From JBDREF01 sp043820045 (GTDB taxonomy: Bacteria > Planctomycetota > Phycisphaerae > Sedimentisphaerales > Anaerobacaceae): 6,156 bases of DNA. Positions 1-5,088 of this stretch are shown piece after piece; position 1 is the first letter of the stretch, and each line of letters starts with the position of its first letter. The notes below the pieces were generated by a model that was not told the DNA's origin, did not search any database, and saw nothing but the letters and a program-made list of their open reading frames with translations. The translations under genes were made by a program, and so were the position numbers. The stretch covers positions 1 through 6,156 of the forward strand of contig JBDREF010000117.1 in NCBI GenBank assembly GCA_043820045.1, in the 5' to 3' direction.

Positions 1-1127
1 TATATGATTACCCGCCTTCGCCCGGGGGGCTGGCGACGCAGGGAAACCTTCTTCACAGAGGCTTGGCGGAACTCGGTGTCGATGTGCATTCGGTGCATTT
101 CGAATCGGCCCAGGAAAAAGAGTGGTATTACCGGTGGTTCGAGCCTGATGTCGTGATAGGCGTCGGGTACTGGGGGCATACGCCTTATCTGGTGCTGCAT
201 CCTCAGAGGTACGGCGTACAGCCGGTGCCGTGGCTGGTTGCCGACGGATACATGGGAAATTATCACGAGGTCCTCGATGCGCTGCCTTTAATACTCGTTA
301 CCTCCAAATGGGTCAAGAAGGTTTACATGAGAGACGGACTTCAGGGCGATAATATTCATGTGCTTCCGGTCGGCTGTGATACGGATTCCTTTGTGCCGCG
401 GGACAAAACCGACCCGAAAGTCATGGCTGTCAGAGAGGCGCTTGGCGTTGCGCCGGACCAGGTAATGATTCTCACCATAGGGGGAGACGCAACGTCCAAA
501 GGAGCGCAGGAGGTCATGCAGGCTCTGGCGATAATCGACCAGAAGGCCCCGGATTGGAAATATGTCTGCAAAGTCTGGCCTCAGCCTCGCACTGAGCAGC
601 AGAACCTGATTGACCTTCAGTTGGCGACACAATTAGGCATAGAAAAGAACGTTGTCTATACGACAAATGTCATATCGCGTAACTTCATGCCGTACCTTCT
701 GGCTGCTTGTGACATCTACGCCGCCCCGTCGCGTCTGGAAGGCTTTGGAATGATCCAGGTCGAAGCCGGGGCGTGCGGCAAGCCGGTCATCGGTATAAAG
801 GCAATGGGGCTGCTTGACACTATGGTGCACGGCCAGAACGCATTCCTGGCGGGAATCGCCCAGGAGATTCGGATCAAGGAGGCAACGATGGGCGACGAGT
901 CGGGCTACGAGGACGGCCATCGGGTCGTCTTCAAGCGGCTCCGAACCGTTGACTACCGCGCCAGTGTGCACGACATCGCCAATTACATGATGGACCTGAT
1001 GCAGGATGCCGAGCTGAGGAAGAAAATGGGCGAGGCAGGCAGGAAACGAGCCGTAGAGAATTTCGACTACCGCGTCGTGGCAAAGAAGTTCATTGAGTTA
1101 ATCTCGCAGCACCTTGGGATTTCATAG
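1..1127 (+). CDS. GT4-family glycosyltransferase, 5'-partial
   Basis: Retaining GT-B glycosyltransferase that transfers a sugar from a nucleotide-sugar donor in the cytoplasm; donor and acceptor cannot be read from the sequence. A TTG at 63 could be a start, but the frame is open to the left edge and codes for YDYPPSPGGLATQGNLLHRG, the usual glycine-rich N-terminal loop of GT4 enzymes. The true start is therefore upstream and the gene is cut by the window. Counting from the TTG codon, GCDTDSFVP (near 104-112) joins the two Rossmann domains, IGGDATSKGAQ (139-149) opens the C-terminal domain with a probable phosphate-binding Lys146, and EGFGMIQVE (Glu226, Glu234) is the family E-x7-E donor-binding motif. 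The C-terminal tail is typical (MGEAGRKRAVENFDY). An insertion of about 35 residues, rich in charged residues, follows AFLAG. The next gene starts one base after the stop codon, so the two are surely co-transcribed. Confidence 0.9.
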   Translation, partial: YDYPPSPGGLATQGNLLHRGLAELGVDVHSVHFESAQEKEWYYRWFEPDVVIGVGYWGHTPYLVLHPQRYGVQPVPWLVADGYMGNYHEVLDALPLILVTSKWVKKVYMRDGLQGDNIHVLPVGCDTDSFVPRDKTDPKVMAVREALGVAPDQVMILTIGGDATSKGAQEVMQALAIIDQKAPDWKYVCKVWPQPRTEQQNLIDLQLATQLGIEKNVVYTTNVISRNFMPYLLAACDIYAAPSRLEGFGMIQVEAGACGKPVIGIKAMGLLDTMVHGQNAFLAGIAQEIRIKEATMGDESGYEDGHRVVFKRLRTVDYRASVHDIANYMMDLMQDAELRKKMGEAGRKRAVENFDYRVVAKKFIELISQHLGIS

Positions 1128-1128
1128 C

Positions 1129-2304
1129 ATGGAAAAACGCGACTGGCGGCTCGTTGAGCGGGCGAAAGAGGCCGCTTTGAAGGTATTGTTGCACAACGCT
1201 CACGGTCCGTACCGGGGACTGCCGCGAACCGCCGGCTGGGGGTATCCCGAACCTTATACCCGCGACTTGATGATTTCTTCGTTAGGGGTGCTGGTATCGG
1301 GCAACAGGAAACTGATCAAGTCGCTACGAAGGGTGTTTGAGACCTTAGCCCAGAACCAGAGCACGCTCGGGCACATCCCTTCGCTGGTCCACGACACGGA
1401 GGACCGTGGGGCGAGTGACTGCACCCCGCTGTTCCTGATGGCCGTGGGTATGTTTCGCAGGGCGACCGGCGAGGGCGATTTCCTCGAACCGGCGGTCCAA
1501 AAGGCGATGACATGGATGCAATATCAGAGCCCGAGCGACCGTGTTCTCGTGGCGCAATTACCGACGAGCGACTGGCGCGACGAACAATGGGTCCTGGGTT
1601 ACGGGCTGTACGTGAACACGGTGGTCTATACGTACTTACGGCTTTTCGAGCAGCACGAGCGGGCGTCGCTGCTTCGAGAAATGATGGGCCACTTCTCGAT
1701 CAAGGGCGAGAGGCAGCAGCGCCACGTGCACGAGGGGCTGGTGTTGAAGCACAAGCCCTATTATGCAATGTGGTCTTACAAAGTTTACGTCAGCGAACGT
1801 TTTGACCTTCTTGGCAACAGCCTGGCGATTCTATCCGGGATCGCATCCCGCTCCAGGGCCAAAGAGCTTGTTTCGTGGATAGAGGCCGAGTGTCGGACCT
1901 TTCGAAAGAACGAGGAGCTTGCGGTCGAGTTGCCGCCCAATTTTTTCCCCTATATCCGGCCGGAAGATCCGGACTGGAGACCGAGATACCGGCGCTATAA
2001 CCAGCCCGGCGAGTATCACAACGGGGGAGTCTGGCCCTTCATCTGCGGGTTTTACGTTGCAGCGCTTGTTGCGGCGGGAAGATACCGGCTCGCGGAAAAG
2101 AGGCTGATCGCCCTTACGCATCTTGTTCGCAAGCCGCGAGTCGCCGACGTCCAGTTCGGATTCAACGAATGGTGCAGGGCGCAGGACGGGACCCCTCAGG
2201 GCGAAGACTGGCAAACCTGGTCGGCCTCGATGTACTTGTATGCCGCCGCTTGTGTGGAACTCAGAAAGACCCCGTTTTTTGATGAGCTGCGGCGACAATC
2301 GTGA
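1129..2304 (+). CDS. GH100 / amylo-alpha-1,6-glucosidase-like glycosidase
   Basis: Predicted (alpha/alpha)6-barrel glycoside hydrolase of 391 residues, resembling neutral/alkaline invertases (GH100) and the C-terminal domain of glycogen-debranching enzymes. Visible family motifs are YTRDLMISSLG near residue 44, GHIPSLV with D-x-G-x-x-D-x-TPLFL near 80-105, SDWRDEQW (Asp148, Asp151), EYHNGGVWPF (Glu295 to Phe304) and a final DWQTWSASMYLYA. By analogy with GH100, Asp151 (or Asp148) is the likely acid and Glu295 the likely base; this is an inference from motif position. No signal peptide is seen, so it should be cytoplasmic. ATG 1129 is preferred over TTG 1114 because it lies one base after the glycosyltransferase stop and gives a normal N-terminus (MEKRDWRL). 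It may hydrolyse or trim a sucrose-like disaccharide or alpha-glucan made by the neighbour. The exact substrate is not determined. Confidence 0.8.
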   Translation: MEKRDWRLVERAKEAALKVLLHNAHGPYRGLPRTAGWGYPEPYTRDLMISSLGVLVSGNRKLIKSLRRVFETLAQNQSTLGHIPSLVHDTEDRGASDCTPLFLMAVGMFRRATGEGDFLEPAVQKAMTWMQYQSPSDRVLVAQLPTSDWRDEQWVLGYGLYVNTVVYTYLRLFEQHERASLLREMMGHFSIKGERQQRHVHEGLVLKHKPYYAMWSYKVYVSERFDLLGNSLAILSGIASRSRAKELVSWIEAECRTFRKNEELAVELPPNFFPYIRPEDPDWRPRYRRYNQPGEYHNGGVWPFICGFYVAALVAAGRYRLAEKRLIALTHLVRKPRVADVQFGFNEWCRAQDGTPQGEDWQTWSASMYLYAAACVELRKTPFFDELRRQS

Positions 2305-2308
2305 GACC

Positions 2309-2337
2309 GCTGCCGGGTGCAATTGATCACCGGCGGC
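2309..2337 (+). terminator. Hairpin after the glycosidase gene, possible weak terminator
   Basis: GCTGCCGG (2309-2316) pairs with CCGGCGGC (2330-2337), giving an 8-bp stem with one G-U pair and a 13-nt loop, starting four bases after the stop codon. No T-run follows (ACAAAGT), so it is not a canonical intrinsic terminator. It could protect the mRNA 3' end, attenuate read-through into the next small gene, or be incidental. Confidence 0.3.
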
Positions 2338-2406
2338 ACAAAGTATGAATACGTGAGGTGTCCTGTAGATGAGGCGGACAGGCTTCTCGAGTGGACAGTT
2401 AAATGA
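2317..2406 (+). CDS. Possible tiny ORF (about 27-29 aa) before the small acidic gene
   Basis: Read from GTG 2317 (or TTG 2323), this frame encodes a short peptide ending in KYEYVRCPVDEADRLLEWTV-K, with a protein-like composition. Its stop TGA (2404-2406) touches the strong Shine-Dalgarno sequence of the next gene. There is no ATG and no convincing ribosome binding site of its own. It could be a leader peptide coupled to the downstream gene, a decayed gene remnant, or chance. It overlaps the hairpin at 2309-2337. Confidence 0.15.
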   Translation: MQLITGGTKYEYVRCPVDEADRLLEWTVK

Positions 2407-2412
2407 GGAGGT
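2406..2412 (+). promoter_or_regulatory. Strong Shine-Dalgarno sequence AGGAGGT
   Basis: AGGAGGT ends five bases before ATG 2418 and is a near-perfect anti-16S match. It decides the start of the small acidic gene. The earlier in-frame ATG at 2403 sits directly against this site and cannot use it. Confidence 0.8.
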
Positions 2413-2417
2413 GCTTC

Positions 2418-2627
2418 ATGGAAATAATGTTTGACGATTTGACGTACGAGGCACAGGCGCGATTGCTTGAGGCCGCCGGTGCCATATCGCCCGAGGAAAT
2501 GAATTGGGACGAGATTCCAGTGGCCGTAGTCGAATTCGAAGACGAAGAACATGACTCGGAGACAGATTTCCTGGTCGAAGGGTTCTTTGGCGAGACATAC
2601 GATCTTGACAGTGATGAGCAGGCGTGA
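2418..2627 (+). CDS. Small acidic protein of unknown function (69 aa)
   Basis: I cannot assign a function. The 69-residue product is strongly acidic, especially the C-terminal half (EFEDEEHDSETDF, YDLDSDEQ), and has no signal peptide or membrane segment. The N-terminal part, DLTYEAQARLLEAAG followed by SPEEMNWDEIPVAVVEF, looks like one amphipathic helix, a turn and a beta strand. The pattern DL-x-x-EAQ-x-x-LLE...PEEMNWD-x-x-P-x-AV resembles, from memory, uncharacterised short proteins found in many anaerobes. ATG 2418 is chosen because of the ideally spaced AGGAGGT. The protein is encoded alone, 113 bases after the glycosidase and tail to tail with the STAS gene, so context adds little. The strong ribosome binding site suggests high translation. 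A small adaptor or binding protein is possible but unproven. Confidence 0.7.
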   Translation: MEIMFDDLTYEAQARLLEAAGAISPEEMNWDEIPVAVVEFEDEEHDSETDFLVEGFFGETYDLDSDEQA

Positions 2628-2636
2628 TGCTTGAGA

Positions 2637-2653
2637 AGGGCCTGGCCCCAGGG
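2637..2653. repeat. 17-bp palindromic repeat, copy 1 (intergenic)
   Basis: AGGGCCTGGCCCCAGGG occurs here and again, exactly, at 4675-4691. The similarity continues for about nine more bases with one gap (AGCGCCGG here, AGCGGCCGG there). It contains the inverted repeat CCTGG-CC-CCAGG. It lies in the 45-bp gap between two convergent genes, where it could form an mRNA structure on either strand, but no T-run is present. Confidence 0.5.
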
Positions 2654-2672
2654 GAGCGCCGGAGTCCTCTGC

Positions 2673-2999
2673 CTAAGATATCTCAAAAACCTTCGTCAGT
2701 TGCGTAATCTCGAAGACCTTGCGCAGGTTCGGGTCCAGATTGCATAGTTGCATCCGGCCGCCGCGCTCGCGCACCTTCTTGTGTATTCTTACCAGAAGCC
2801 CCAGTACGGCGGACGTCATGAACATCACGTTTTGAAAATTCAGAACCAGCTTCTTGTCTTCGTTTTTCTCTATTACCGGTGCAAAAGACTCCTGGAGTAC
2901 TTTTATCTGCTGTTCATCGAGGATTCTCTCATCTTCGAACGTCACAAATGTAACGTCAATTCCGTACTCAACCTCTATTCTGGCCTGCGATTGCTCCAT
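2673..2999 (-). CDS. STAS-domain anti-sigma-factor antagonist
   Basis: Single-domain STAS protein of 108 residues, the usual length of SpoIIAA/RsbV-type antagonists. In the family, the unphosphorylated form binds an anti-sigma kinase and releases a sigma factor; phosphorylation on a conserved serine by the kinase blocks this. The order is N-terminal beta strands (IEVEYGIDVTFVTFED), KKLVLNFQNV, the phosphorylation loop, then GGRMQLCNLDPNLRKVFEITQL. The loop reads MTSAVLGLL, where the family usually has DSSGLG. The candidate serine (Ser63) is kept, but the preceding Asp is Thr and the following Ser-Gly is Ala-Val. The start at 2999 is preferred over 3005 because AGGAG (3010-3006) is six bases from it but adjoins the earlier ATG. 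No kinase or phosphatase partner lies in the window. It may control gene expression, biofilm or envelope functions; the target is unknown. Confidence 0.88.
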   Translation of the reverse strand: MEQSQARIEVEYGIDVTFVTFEDERILDEQQIKVLQESFAPVIEKNEDKKLVLNFQNVMFMTSAVLGLLVRIHKKVRERGGRMQLCNLDPNLRKVFEITQLTKVFEIS

Positions 3000-3005
3000 G
3001 CTCAT

Positions 3006-3010
3006 CTCCT
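3006..3010 (-). promoter_or_regulatory. Shine-Dalgarno sequence of the STAS gene
   Basis: AGGAG on the minus strand, six bases before ATG 2999 and directly against ATG 3005. This spacing favours the inner start. Confidence 0.65.
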
Positions 3011-3203
3011 TATAACGCCAACGCCTGTATTCTTACCGTGCCGATCCGAGCCTGCCCCCGTGGCCAGGCCCGCCGCCCGGAATGCCCGGATGTGATCTTC
3101 AACGCGACAGTATCCTACCGGATAGTTCCCGAAAACTCCAGAGCTACTTTGAAACCTTTTGCCAATTAGCTGTAACACTAACGCCGAACAGCATGCATTT
3201 TCC

Positions 3204-3232
3204 TTGATTTTCGGCCGCTGGAATGGTAAAAT
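3204..3232 (+). promoter_or_regulatory. Sigma70-type promoter with extended -10
   Basis: TTGATT (3204-3209) and TAAAAT (3227-3232) are separated by exactly 17 bases, and TG (3224-3225) sits one base before the -10 hexamer, giving an extended -10. A transcript would begin near 3239 and leave a leader of about 39 bases before ATG 3278. The rest of the gap back to 3006 holds only a short inverted repeat (TATCC-TACC-GGATA, 3111-3124), and no clear promoter for the STAS gene. Confidence 0.5.
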
Positions 3233-3277
3233 CATGGTCCGGTTTGTGACTTGCGTACTGAAGAGTTCAGGCTCATT

Positions 3278-4060
3278 ATGGATGAACGAAGGGGATTCAC
3301 GCTAATAGAGCTTCTCGTGGTAATCGCCATCATAGCGTTACTGATGGCGATACTGATGCCTGCTCTGGCCCGCGTGAAAAAACAGGCGAAGGCCACTGCC
3401 TGCCAGATGAACCTGCACCACTGGGGTATTATATGGTCGATGTACACCGGTGATCACAATGGTTTTTTCCCTGACGGCGTACGCAACGTGGACGGCAAAC
3501 AGGTGGGGCACTGGCTGTTTGCGGTCGAGCCGTACTACAAAGACGAGGAGATACGCTGGTGCCCCATGGCGACCAAAAAATGGGGCGAGGCGCAGAATCC
3601 GTTCGTCGCATGGGAAGCCACTAATGTAGCGGGGGGATCCGGGTTCTTTACGAGTTACGGCATAAATAACTGGCTCTATGATCCGTCAGGCTCGGCGTTG
3701 TGGGGCTATCCGGCCGAGGATCACTGGAGGAAGATCGACGTCGCGAATGCAGACAACATACCGCTTTTTCTGGATTGCTTTTATCTTGGCGGCCACCCGC
3801 AGAGCACTAACGCGCCGCCGGAATATAACGGCGATACGCAGGACGCCGGACCGATCTGCATGAGGCGTTTCTGCTTCGACCGGCACAGCGGGACGACGAA
3901 TATGGTCTTCTTGAGCTTCGCCGTGCGAAAGGTAGGAATCAAGGAGCTATGGAAGCTCAAATGGCATCGGCAGTTCGACACAAACGGTCCCTGGACGAAG
4001 GCAGGCGGGGTCCAGCCGGTTGACTGGCCGAGCTGGATGAGAAACTTCAAAGACTATTAG
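3278..4060 (+). CDS. Type II secretion / pilin-like protein, Planctomycetes-type
   Basis: 260-residue secreted or envelope protein with a class III (prepilin) signal. The leader MDERRG is followed by FTLIELLVVIAIIALL. A prepilin peptidase would cut after Gly6, the new N-terminal Phe7 would be methylated, and Glu11 is the conserved mature Glu5. A single hydrophobic helix runs to about residue 30, followed by ARVKKQAKATACQMNL. The large C-terminal part is unlike classical pilins: GDHNGFFPDG, WCPMATKKWG, SYGINNWLY, RHSGTTN (Arg202 to Asn208), KVGIKELWKLKWHRQF and GPWTKAGGVQPVDWPSWM. I recognise this as a recurrent Phycisphaerae/Lentisphaerae family. The usual Asp after the RH-x-G block appears to be Ser here (VFLSFAVRKV). 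ATG 3278 is chosen because it gives a normal six-residue leader and fits the promoter; TTG 3251 would give an atypical 15-residue leader and a very short 5' leader. No assembly genes are nearby, so it is an orphan. Role unknown. Confidence 0.88.
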   Translation: MDERRGFTLIELLVVIAIIALLMAILMPALARVKKQAKATACQMNLHHWGIIWSMYTGDHNGFFPDGVRNVDGKQVGHWLFAVEPYYKDEEIRWCPMATKKWGEAQNPFVAWEATNVAGGSGFFTSYGINNWLYDPSGSALWGYPAEDHWRKIDVANADNIPLFLDCFYLGGHPQSTNAPPEYNGDTQDAGPICMRRFCFDRHSGTTNMVFLSFAVRKVGIKELWKLKWHRQFDTNGPWTKAGGVQPVDWPSWMRNFKDY

Positions 4061-4239
4061 CGGCCGGGCGGAGAAATCTACCGACAACATCAATTATCTG
4101 CAAATCCAAGACCGCTTGCCAAAATTTCCGCAGGTACAGTTCCACTTATTCGTTCAATATGTAGCTGGCCGGGTCAGGCGTGAGAAGGCTGGTCGATTGC
4201 GATTTTATTGGGCAGCTTCATGTTTAACGGAGAAAAGTC

Positions 4240-5052
4240 ATGAACAATGTTACAAAAGAAGCGTTCAGTCTGAGGGCGTTTGCCTCGGTCCTGGCGGGTC
4301 TGTCATTCGTATTGATGGCGGTTACCGGTTTAGTGCTGTTTATTGCCCCTTCCTGCCGAATCGCCCGCGACAGTTCCTGGGTCGTATGGGGGCATGACAA
4401 GGACCAATGGATCGCTGTCCATGTCTGGCTCAGCATCGCGTTTGTGACAGCCTCGTTCATACACATCTACCTGAATTGGGCCGTACTGACCAACTACTTC
4501 AAAACCAGGCTCCACAAGGGGCTGGCGTTTCGTTCCGAATGGATTTCGGCCTTGGCTATATGCGTCGTAATATACGCAGGGGCCTCTTATGGGGTGGCGC
4601 CCTTCTCGTCGCTTATGCTCTGGAAAGAGACGTTCAAACACAGCGAAACGGGCGGCCAGGGCTTTCGCGGTGGCAGGGCCTGGCCCCAGGGAGCGGCCGG
4701 GCAGCAAATCCAGGGCTTGCACGGCTACTCCAGCTCGATCGAACAACCTCTGCCGGTTGGAGCTTGTGATTCATGCGATTTAACCGCAGAAACCGCAGAG
4801 TGCGCCGAGGAAAGCCTGAAATCAGGAATCTCTGCGTGCTCGGCGGGCTCGGCGGTAAGTAGCCCGCAGGCGGGCGGGATGGGACGAAAGACGCTGCGAC
4901 AGTTCTGCAGCGACGAAGGAATTGAGCTTTCGTGGGCCGTATCACATTTGAAAACCCAGGGCCTCACAGTCCGCGATACTATGACGATGCGAGAAATAGC
5001 CGACCGGGCCGGCGTCCATCCCAGTTCACTTCGAACTGTACTGCAACCATGA
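4240..5052 (+). CDS. DUF4405-like membrane protein with repeat-bearing linker
   Basis: 270-residue inner-membrane protein. GGAGA (4229-4233) is six bases before ATG 4240. Three hydrophobic segments are visible (about 14-36, 56-79, 100-118). The pattern VTGLVLFIAP, DQWIAVHVWLS, FIHIYLNW fits DUF4405. His61 and His75 on the second segment could bind haem, as proposed for related membrane cytochromes; this is an inference. Residues 135-213 form a low-complexity linker, part of which is encoded by repeats (4675-4691, 4780-4858, 4862-4875), yet the frame stays open. The C-terminal 57 residues hold two similar units, KTLRQFCSDEGIELSWAV and MTMREIADRAGVHPSSL, which look like helix-turn-helix or small helical repeats. 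An internal ATG (4879) after GGCGGG could also start a separate 57-residue product. The gene converges with the sensor gene 36 bases away. The stretch 4061-4239 upstream shows no gene and no clear promoter. Confidence 0.7.
   Translation: MNNVTKEAFSLRAFASVLAGLSFVLMAVTGLVLFIAPSCRIARDSSWVVWGHDKDQWIAVHVWLSIAFVTASFIHIYLNWAVLTNYFKTRLHKGLAFRSEWISALAICVVIYAGASYGVAPFSSLMLWKETFKHSETGGQGFRGGRAWPQGAAGQQIQGLHGYSSSIEQPLPVGACDSCDLTAETAECAEESLKSGISACSAGSAVSSPQAGGMGRKTLRQFCSDEGIELSWAVSHLKTQGLTVRDTMTMREIADRAGVHPSSLRTVLQP
4675..4691. repeat. 17-bp palindromic repeat, copy 2 (inside DUF4405 gene)
   Basis: Exact second copy of the sequence at 2637-2653, here translated as part of the linker (around residues 146-151). 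By rough arithmetic, an exact 17-base match within about 6 kb is unlikely by chance (order of one in a thousand), even allowing for GC bias. Confidence 0.5.
4780..4858. repeat. 79-bp imperfect palindrome with CCGCAGAG units
   Basis: The left arm (4780-4811) contains ACCGCAGA, ACCGCAGAG and GCGCCGAG, a roughly 10-base periodicity. The right arm (4829-4858) is its imperfect reverse complement. By hand alignment, 20 of 27 bases pair Watson-Crick and two more as G-U. The tip is CCTGA-AA-TCAGG (4815-4826). From memory, this matches a class of dispersed hairpin repeats (TTTAACCGCAGAG...CTCTGCGGTTAA style) common in environmental bacterial genomes. It sits inside an open reading frame, coding for residues 181-207 of the DUF4405 protein without a stop or frame change. 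Confidence 0.7.
4862..4875. repeat. Perfect short palindrome GCCCGC-AG-GCGGGC
   Basis: Six-base perfect arms around AG, three bases after the 79-bp palindrome. The pair may be one composite dispersed element ending near 4877. The GGCGGG part could also serve as a ribosome binding site for the internal ATG 4879. Confidence 0.5.
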
Positions 5053-5088
5053 GACTGAATGCCCGTCGCCGTTCGCCGCGGGAATCAA

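Noticed and set aside
1831..2322. 163-codon open frame on the minus strand
   Set aside because: It lies wholly opposite the glycosidase gene, which has clear family motifs; the translation shows no recognisable domain.
3002..3235. 77-codon open frame on the minus strand upstream of the STAS gene
   Set aside because: It ends at the STAS start region and looked like a possible coupled gene, but it has no recognisable motif and it covers the pilin promoter; not convincing.
4116..4140. Promoter TTGCCA / TACAGT upstream of the DUF4405 gene
   Set aside because: The spacer is only 13 bases, too short for a sigma70 promoter.
4407..4783. Open frames 2 and 3 inside the DUF4405 gene as evidence of a frameshift
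   Set aside because: Neither alternative frame gives a family-like continuation, and frame 1 runs unbroken into a family-like C-terminus.
4780..4858. CRISPR-like or tandem repeat array
   Set aside because: The units are degenerate 8-10 base motifs arranged as a palindrome, with no spacers.
5053..5088. Bidirectional terminator between the convergent DUF4405 and sensor genes
   Set aside because: Only a weak five-base stem (CCCGT/GCGGG) is visible and there is no T-run on either strand.
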